DNA from: Ampullaceana balthica | Lineage: Eukaryota; Mollusca; Gastropoda; Lymnaeidae | DNA length: 64,000 nt | Assembly: GCA_944989445.1 (NCBI GenBank) | Contig: CALYLW010000331.1 | Span: 606,879 to 670,878 of the forward strand | Reading direction: 5' to 3' | In this document: positions 56,526 to 64,000 of the stretch, in pieces | Layout: every line of letters begins with the position of its first letter | Position numbering within the stretch: the first letter of the stretch is position 1 | Program-made: the position numbers and the translations under genes | The notes under the pieces: model-generated | Databases searched by the model: none | Seen by the model: the letters and a program-made list of their open reading frames with translations, nothing else | What the model was told of the DNA's origin: nothing

Positions 56526-57095
56526 GTATATACTTGTTCGCAAGCCGACCTTTTTTGGACAAAATCTAGGGGAAAAAGTTGGGGGGTCGGCTTATGAGCG
56601 GGTCATAGGTGATTTCTGCATGGATATTGAATATCGGTGTTGTTATTGTAGATTATCAATGCCCTTTTCTACATTCTACAAGATTCGACTGCTCTATCAG
56701 AAGCTATAATATATTATTAAATTTCAGCACTTACCTTATTTAATCATTTTATTTATTTTTGTGAATGTTTTAATAAATTGTTTTACAAATTTTGTTTTCA
56801 ACCACGGATTTTAATGTACGCGCTTTCGTCACTGTTTACCAAATAATTTTTGTTTTTAAATACCGGTAACTCTTGCTTAACAAAGAGCAGAAAGACAAAG
56901 ATAGGCAGTACAAAGTAAACAATCATAATGACCGATTTAGCTTGTAGTTTAAAAAAAAATATGTACCATTTTTTTAAAAGCTGTCCTATTATTTTTGGGG
57001 GGTCGGCTTGCGATCGGGTTATACATTTTTAATACTTTTCCCTTCCAAAAGTGTGTCGGCTTATGAACGAACGGGCTATAGAACGAGTATATATG
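56526..57095. mobile_element. Probable MITE (AAGCCGACC family)
   Basis: Left end GTATATACTTGTTCGCAAGC-CGACC; right end GTCGGCTTATGAACGAACGG then GAACGAGTATATA, roughly inverted. The inner words GGGGGGTCGGCTTATGAGCG and GGGGGGTCGGCTTGCGATCG echo the ends. TSD unclear. Confidence 0.5.
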
Positions 57096-57559
57096 GTAGA
57101 TGCCATTTTCAAACAGTGAATTATGTTAACAAGAAGAAATCCATTGCCAATAAAGAAGTTAGTAAAAGTGTGTGTATGGGGGTGGAAGTGGTAGTGATTA
57201 CATGAGTTTACAGCACCAGATAACACAAACCCCAGCTATGCCATTGATTTTGATGCAAATGTATCATTATGAGCTTTAAAAAATGATGTAGCTATAGATT
57301 ACAGACTATAGGCTATGACTATAGTATAAGCTAAAAAGAATAGATAAATACATTTTAAGAAAAGGAAAATTTGTTGTATTCCATTTCATCTTTTTTACTT
57401 ACAATTACCCTTTCATTGTAATTGTCATTAAATTTATTATAGTTTACAACTCAAACTCTAGTTCATGATTCATAAATTCATAGGCATATCATCAGTTAGT
57501 TCATAGTCATAGTAATGCAGCAGAGCAGTTTATAATTACCACTGAGCAAATTTTGATAA

Positions 57560-57650
57560 GGATAATACATGGATGCTGTGCAACTTTGCACATGAGTTTG
57601 TTATTTGTTCACTCAGACCAACAAACCTTTAGAGTTAGAGGAAATATTGC
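57560..57650. repeat. Fragment of the CAATGTTCCC MITE family
   Basis: GGATGCTGTGCAACTTTGCACA and the ACCAACAAACCTTTAGAG end resemble the interior and right end of 32033-32198. Confidence 0.5.
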
Positions 57651-57702
57651 TTATAATTTGATAAATAACTTACTTATACTTTGCATCAATTATAGTTTAT
57701 AC

Positions 57703-58398
57703 TAGGGCTTTTAACGATTAATTTAAATTTAATCGTTAACTTTTGAAAAATTAATGATTAATTAATCGTTAATTTCGATTAAAGCCAAAAATTAAAATTT
57801 ATGATGTCATCAGAAACACTTATTAGACATTCTTGTTGAAAATCTAAATAATAAATAACACTGGTATGTCTCCTTTATATGTCATCTTTTAACCAACTAT
57901 GCAAAAAGACAAGTGTGTTGACATTATTTGGTTCAAGTGATGAGCTGGTCTAATTGACAATATAACCAGCGAAGCTGAACAATCATTCACATGGAACTGA
58001 GGTAACTGGTATGCACAAAACGGTCTTGGCAAGGAATGACATTATCGGATATCGGTGATCATTAAGTTTCCACCATTGTAGAGGGTTAATGGATTCAGGA
58101 ACTTTCATCTCCATTTTGTAACGCAGTAATTCATCAGAAGAGCTGTCGTTATTTTATGTCTCTGAGCCAGACTCCATTACTGCCATTAGCTTAATTTGCT
58201 TTTCATTTGGTTTGATAAGTAGGTGAGGTGTCAGAACCATGGTAGGCAAACTTTATCAACATTTTGAACATTCCCGTCAGTCAATAGTTTTAAACCAAAA
58301 TGTTCATGTAATCGTCAGGAAATTTATTATTTATCTGCCTTTTTTTTTAAAAATATATTTTTGTTACTTTTTGACCTCCAATAATTTCTGCAGCCCTA
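57703..58398 (+). mobile_element. hAT MITE family B, copy 5 (divergent)
   Basis: Ends TAGGGCTTTTAACGATTAAT and CTGCAGCCCTA. Flanks GTTTATAC (57695-57702) and ATTTATAC (58399-58406) give a TSD with one mismatch. The interior is largely different from the other copies, apart from the TTAATCG-rich left arm. Confidence 0.7.
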
Positions 58399-58867
58399 AT
58401 TTATACTATAGACAATAGTTAGTACTGAGATAGTATAGTGCAGGGATCCAGGCATGTAGTAAATGAGAGCTTTTTAAAAAAAATTTTAAATGTTGACAGC
58501 CCCATTAAAACATGATGTTTCATAACTCCCACTCACAATAAAAGGAATTCCTTTTATGATTTACTTTAAAAAATTAGTTTTTATTAGAATTTAATGAATT
58601 AAACATTTTAAATATTTTAACCCTAACGGTAGGTTGAAGAAATATATGCGTTACAGTAACACAATGAACATATATTCAAATATTCAAACACACTGCATAT
58701 AGATTCATATTTATAGTGAAATTAATGTTATGATCCTACTGAGAAGCCTTTGAACTAGAAAGTTTCTTTAAATATGGTTGGTTGCTAACAATTGTGGTGC
58801 GAAGAAGTTCTGTCAAATGCTGGTTACTAGTTACTGCTCGATGCTTTGATTTTATGATAGCAGTAGT

Positions 58868-59260
58868 TTATAGAGAAAATTGATATGAGTCTGCAACTAG
58901 CTTTCTAGTGGAGGATATAAATACTTCTGTCACAAGCTTCCAGAAATCAAGCACAGATTGTGACTTACATATAATTGCAAAACCATAATCTTCTTGTAAA
59001 TCTAACAGGTTCATTTCAGCAGCCGAAGGTTCCATAACAATGTTCATGGGAAGCTGGAAACCATCTTTGATTAAATCTATCATTACTATCATGAATGAAT
59101 TTATGAGAAAAGTGGACAAGAATTTTAGTTGGCGTAAGTCATTAAACCTGGATTGGAAATCTTCCAATAATCTTTGTAACCTATCTTTCATAACTTGTTT
59201 GTGAGCTGCAATGTGAAAACAGAAAAGCCCCATGTGGCTCGCGAGGCACGATTTGGCCAC
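58868..59260 (-). pseudogene. hAT transposase fragment (GTF2IRD2/FAM200-like)
   Basis: A 130-codon minus frame reads KSCLASHMGLFCFHIAAHKQ, LLEDFQSRFNDLRQLKFL, then EMNLLDLQEDYGFAI and FWKLVTEVF. These resemble the segment of ZBED/GTF2IRD2-type hAT transposases ahead of the C-terminal dimerisation region. No DDE core or TIRs were identified. Confidence 0.55.
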
Positions 59261-59299
59261 TGTTGGTATAGTGAATAGTGCCTAGATTATTTTAAACTT

Positions 59300-60450
59300 T
59301 CCTATGCCTATACTTAAGTATACAATAACTTATAGGCAGAGGCCATAGGCCTTTAAATACTTTAATCATATGAATCATGAACTACGCCATGGCTATGGCA
59401 GAGACCTGCCAAGAAAAAAATCTGTGTTGTGGTCTGCACTCGTAGTCGCGGCACCCCGAGGTTTTAACTTGTCAAACAGTTCTTTGGTCAATTGAACTTA
59501 GCTTTGCAAATGATTTCAGTTAAATATTAAAATCAATCTTTAGTTAGAAAGAGTATCAATATCAGAATTAATGCTTGCCTTTGTTTCATTGTAAATTTTC
59601 TGGAAACATTTCTTTGACTCTGGCGTTAAAAAGATAGGTATTGGCAAGATATTTATTTCTTCTAATAAGAAGGGTGGTAAATAAAACTTTCAATCTCATA
59701 ATTGAAACTGAATTTCCGATTACTTCAACAAAGTTATTGTTAATAGATGTAGATTCACTACTTTTACTAATTAATCAGCAGTTGTAACTTTTGCGGCAAA
59801 CTATTTTTATTGTTATCATTGAACCCACCACTTTCAATAGATAATTGTGTCTGGTACAGATTGCAAATGTTTCACCACAGGGCAATGGACAAAATGAGTG
59901 TTTTTCTGAATACTGATACTGTATGGAAAATGAATGCCATCTTTTCTTTATTTGTTTAGTTAGACCAGTCTTAGTACTTGTACTATCACTCTCAAGCTCA
60001 ATCACAGGAAACGCGTTTTAGCAGCTTTCTTTAAAAATGATTCCACTTTTTTAAAAAGTCAGAATAGCTGAAATATTTCTTTTTTAACTAGGCTGGTAAA
60101 AGGAATAATGTACGATTGGATGGCCAACGAAGAAATATTTAGAGATGGCGGTTCCCTTGGATAACGGAAGTGCAGGAAAAAACATAGGGAGTGGCATTAT
60201 CGAAATACATCATTTCATTTATTACTCAACTTTATTATTTTTTTATTATTATTTTGCCACTTTAAAATTTTTATAACGTGAAAAAATTTTATGATGAAAA
60301 AATCGGAATTTTAAAGGTCTTGTCGGAATCAGGGGTAAAAAAATCTGTATAATTCCAGAAAAATCAGAATGGTTGGCAGGCCTGCTAAGGTCTATAGGCA
60401 TAGGAGTCTATACATTACAACACTATATGGGATAACAATACACTATGCTA
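59300..60450. other. Anonymous sequence
   Basis: A 76-codon minus frame at 59775-60005 has no recognisable domain and may be more hAT-derived sequence. Nothing else identified. Confidence 0.35.
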
Positions 60451-60457
60451 TTACTAT

Positions 60458-61058
60458 AGCTGACTATAGCTTATACTTATAAAGCTAAAACTTTAGTCTC
60501 ACCTAGGGTCAGATGTTGTGGTGTGGGGATGACTACGCATAAATGGGGCTGTGAACACTTGTCCTCGTGGAACGGGGGCAAGTGAACTCAAGGTACGTGC
60601 AAGTTGTAATGAATTGACAGGACCACGGTCAAAGGGAGACATGGTGATTGACCCAGGGGCCAGTCAAAACCGGTCGGACAAGACGGGGGTATAATAGGGG
60701 TCACATTGTGTGTCGCGGGGAGATTGTTAAGTTGCCAAGTAGCAGACAGGTGAAAGACGTACGATAGAGTGTGGAGTTTGTGAACGTAGTCCAATCCGGT
60801 CAAGCTGGGCCGAGGACTCTGGATGGTATGACCATCAACTGTAAACTGCCAATTGTACTGTACCATAAATATGTTCAAAGCTTCTGGATGTCATTAAACT
60901 TATGTTGAAAGAAAACAACCCAGCGTTGCTAAGTCTTTTACCCGTCTACGTGGTAAATATCTGTGGCTAAGGGGGGACCTCAACCCCTAGACAACGACTC
61001 CGCCACAGCTGACTATAGCTTATACTTATAAAGCTAAAACTTTAGTCTCACCTAGGGT
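60458..61058. repeat. 497-bp insert between 52-bp direct repeats (possible solo LTR)
   Basis: The same 52 bases occupy 60458-60509 and 61007-61058. Between them is a more GC-rich segment with TGTTGTGGTG near the left and CCGCCACA at the right, an LTR-like TG...CA pair. The 5-bp flanks expected of an LTR do not match. Each direct repeat contains the first bases (TAGGGT) of the hAT that begins at 61053. Confidence 0.5.
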
Positions 61059-61876
61059 TGCTAGATACGTGGACACCAAAAGGAGGACATAAAAAAACAA
61101 AAAGGAGGACATAATAAAATAAAAAAGGAGGACGACAATGGAGGACATTTTGAATATTTCATTTGATTCGTCCCGGATTAAACTCACAGTCACTACAATT
61201 TTATTGTAATAGCTGCCACTGTTCATGCAAGTGTCTTTAAAAAAACTGTTCATTTTTGTCATGTAAAAATTATTTAAGATTGCGTATTGGTCAAAAAATT
61301 GCACATAATCTACAATAATACCCTTCTCTTTCAGATACAATATGCATGGCAAAAGGTCGTCAAATTTAAAGTCTTTGGTTTTATCTAAGTACATCCAATT
61401 AAAGCATTGAAATTCCTTAAAGGGTTTCAACCACTTTTTCTAAGTAACTAATACTCATACACCAACTTAACATTTAAAATAAAAACTTTATACTCTTCTT
61501 CTTGACCACTTTCTTGTCAACATCTCCCAGACTTTCAGTTTCAGTGAAATAAATGTCTCCTCTAATCTATTTTTCAAAACTTCTAAAGTTGTGTGAAGAC
61601 GGCTCATAAACTCCAATACTGATGTTTCTTCTCTTTCAATGAATGCAATACAGTTGAATACATGTATTTTTTAACCTAGATATAGGTTTTTCAGAGTAAA
61701 CTTACGATGTAAAAGTTGTAACAACAATACTGACAATACATAAAAATTATAATAAAAAATGTTAGAAAGGCCGGACATTATAAACAATTTTAGTTTTTAG
61801 CTATGCCTGCCGAACGGAGGACATTGAGCTAAAAAGGAGGACATGTCCTCCTTTTGCCGGACGTCTGGCAACCCGA
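61053..61876 (-). mobile_element. Non-autonomous hAT with transposase remnant
   Basis: Ends TAGGGTTGCTAGATACG and GACGTCTGGCAACCCGA. The TSD GTCTCACC is exact at 61045-61052 and 61877-61884. Both termini have AAAGGAGGACAT words. A minus frame (61430-61026) reads YLKEKGIIVDYVQFFDQYAIL, which resembles part of a hAT transposase; the rest is deleted. Confidence 0.8.
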
Positions 61877-62584
61877 GTCTCACCTAACTCTAACTGTTAT
61901 AAGTAAGTTATAACTGTAAATACTAATACTAGTTAATTGTAAAATAGACAGTAATCTAGTATTAATAATTCAAGAATTTGTAATTGTATAGCTCAGTACC
62001 CCAGCAAGCAGCTGTGACCCAATGACCAGTGTTACATTACTGACACAGGCCAGCCTCAGCTACGACTACAGTTACAGTAGTCAGTACAGACTACAGTTTT
62101 AAGTTACAGACACTACTCACAATCACTACAACTACATGGCCAGTGCAGTGAATTCAGATTTCAGTGCTGTAACTCAGTTCAGTAACAGTAACTGTAACTG
62201 AGTGAACTGAGTGAGTAACTGAACTGACAATCAATTCTTGTTGGTAAAATAAAGGTTAATTTGACTGATAATACTAATATACACATGGTCCAAAAAGTCT
62301 TACATGAGACTGGGATTTTTGATCACTATCTATACCACTGTCTTCCATGCTTTCCATTAGTGGAAAGAACTTTCATACAATATTGTGTTGACATTTATTT
62401 TAAGAATTGCCATGGGCAGATAAACGATTTAGGCTATTTGATCAATGTTCTTGCCGAGATATGAAATCAATCCGAGATATGAGTAAGCAAATGACATAAA
62501 TCAATAAATTAACGAAATGTAAACTATTTTAAATTTTAAAAACATATAGACTTGTTGTATAATTTGTATTTAATTATCTTTAAA

Positions 62585-62665
62585 ATGCCGAAGCCAGTGC
62601 ATCTGTCATCAATAGTATAAGTATTATACGTATACTATTGATGACAGATGCACTGGCTTCGGCAT
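62585..62665. repeat. Perfect 35-bp inverted repeat with 11-base loop
   Basis: The left arm (62585-62619, starting ATGCCGAAGCCAGTGCATC) and right arm (62631-62665, ending GATGCACTGGCTTCGGCAT) are exact complements around AGTATTATACG. No mismatch in 35 bp is far beyond chance. It could be a hairpin RNA precursor, a fold-back remnant or an assembly or cloning artefact. Confidence 0.95.
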
Positions 62666-63106
62666 AGTATACTATAACGTTGTTTCTGTTTGAGTTATTA
62701 ATTGCAGTCTCATCCACATTGTGTTAGCTTAATTAACATCATACAAAGCACGCTAGTATATTTAAGCCTGCGCCCCTATAATACATTCACCAACTCTAAA
62801 AGTTTAAATTAAAATTAATTTAAATCTTTATAGAAAGGATTTAATTTAGATGATGACATAAGTGTCTTGTACTCCGTCCTCTGCCTACAGCCTACATGTC
62901 ATAAATTGTCTCACTTTCTTAGCCCCCACCCACACTCCTTCATCATAGCGAGATTTAAAGGATGGCCCTTTTTTAATTTAAATTATTAAAATACGTTTTG
63001 ACGCTTAAAATTATTAGCTACTGGCTACTAGAATGCAATTAAAATAAATTATTATCTTACTGGTGGCAGCTTTGGGGGGTGAGGGTTGCACTTAGGACTC
63101 TAGGAC

Positions 63107-63265
63107 CAGGGGCGGATCATGATTGCACGGGGCCCTTGACTGCAATTCTACATGGGGCCCGGTCCAGCCACCTTTATTCTACAATATAATATAATAAGTT
63201 TGGGCCCTTAAATCATTGGGGGCCCCTGGCTTTAGCCAAATCAGCACCCCCGTAATCCGCCATAG
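63107..63265. mobile_element. hAT MITE, 159 bp, perfect TSD
   Basis: Ends CAGGGGCGGATCATGATT and GTAATCCGCCATAG. The TSD TCTAGGAC is exact at 63099-63106 and 63266-63273. Confidence 0.85.
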
Positions 63266-63782
63266 TCTAGGACGCACTTACAGACTAACGGGATGACACC
63301 CAGTTTAGAGTTCGACTTCTAAAGTGTCCACTCTAATCAGTTGCCACCAGAACAATGTGTCAAAAGACCAGCATCCTACCAGCGTAGGGTGCTACCAATT
63401 CAGCATGCCACCATTGTCAACATCATATGGTGTCACGATGTCACCAAAAAAGTGGGATGCCATAAACGCTGACTGTCACAAGAACTCACAAGAGAAGGTT
63501 GACTCAGTGAGATTTCGGCAGGGAAAGTCGATTGGGTGTAAGGGTTATTACATTGATAATATGTGACCCTGAAAAGACACAAAGCAACGAACGTATTGGC
63601 AAAAAAAAACTTCCTCTTCGAACAAACATAAACAAATAGAAGTACGAAAATAAATTAAAACCTTTCTGGAATGTGTAGTCCAAGAAGACATCAACCAGAT
63701 AAATTTCATAAGTGAGACGGAGTTTTATAAAGACGAAAGATGGGGAAGCAGATGTAATTTTATATAAATGTAGTAACCACTT

Positions 63783-63822
63783 ACACACACGCACACACAC
63801 CCAGAGAGAGAGAGAGAGAGAG

Positions 63823-63870
<48 letters not shown>
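63783..63870. repeat. (CA)n / (GA)n compound microsatellite
   Basis: A short CACACACGCACACAC run leads into an almost pure GA tract with one TA interruption. It produces the low-complexity Arg/Glu and Ser/Leu chance frames on the two strands. Confidence 0.95.
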
Positions 63871-63873
<3 letters not shown>

Positions 63874-64000
63874 CACTTTTCTGGATGGAAAGACATACTC
63901 CAATTAGTTTCCCATTTTTTAATTAATCTAATCTAGGTCTTCTTGTAGATTTTTCTATCTTGCTCTGATTTAACTGCTCTATAAATTATACAATCATCAA

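Noticed and set aside
60588..60878. 96-codon minus frame inside the 497-bp insert
   Set aside because: No recognisable protein motif; GC-richer repeat sequence explains the open frame.
63504..63896. 130-codon minus frame with a long Ser/Leu run
   Set aside because: The run is the translation of the (GA)n microsatellite.

Overview
This window looks like AT-rich genomic DNA from an animal, probably a mollusc and perhaps a gastropod. That placement is inference from spliced genes with GT-AG introns, a FAM219 homologue, a TICAM-like TIR/RHIM adapter, and the mix of hAT, Tigger/pogo, RTE and L2-like repeats with a tRNA-headed SINE. No rRNA gene, CRISPR array or prokaryotic operon is visible. Two host genes can be supported, both on the minus strand. 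Almost everything else recognisable is transposable-element sequence or AT-rich DNA with no visible gene.

Host gene 1 (24915-28648, minus) has five coding exons whose splice phases all agree, giving about 844 residues. It has an N-terminal C2H2-like zinc motif, a TIR domain of TICAM type, a long Pro/Asn/Ser-rich linker, and a C-terminal His-rich segment followed by a RHIM-like core. The TIR-then-RHIM order matches vertebrate TRIF/TICAM1. Host gene 2 (49467-54564, minus) is the 3' part of a FAM219 homologue: four coding exons, about 146 residues, 5' end not found. One of its introns holds a complete RTE-type LINE.

Mobile DNA, left to right. 0-3.4 kb: a repeat with a tRNA-Val-like segment, a LINE relic and a GC-rich island. 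3.4-11.1 kb: a nested stack, in which a short TIR element is split by a 7.3 kb ZMYM1/DUF4371-type hAT, whose own coding region is split by a tRNA-SINE and by a second 3.1 kb hAT. 11-18.3 kb: L2-like fragment, hAT MITE, Tigger derivative, hAT relic, and a RNase H-bearing LINE fragment. 20.7-24.6 kb: pogo-like and hAT MITEs. 29.5-39.5 kb: several copies of one hAT MITE family, L2-like LINE fragments, a SINE and small hAT MITEs. 39.5-46.1 kb: AT-rich, nearly featureless. 46-48.8 kb: a composite MITE and a 5'-inverted LINE. 50.3-54.3 kb: the intact RTE element inside an older repeat. 56.5-64 kb: MITEs, hAT relics, a 497-bp insert between 52-bp direct repeats, a 35-bp perfect hairpin, and (CA)n/(GA)n microsatellites.

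Many elements were delimited by reading the target-site duplications (TSDs) directly, so several insertion orders are fixed by the sequence itself. Family names rest on motif recognition without a database search.
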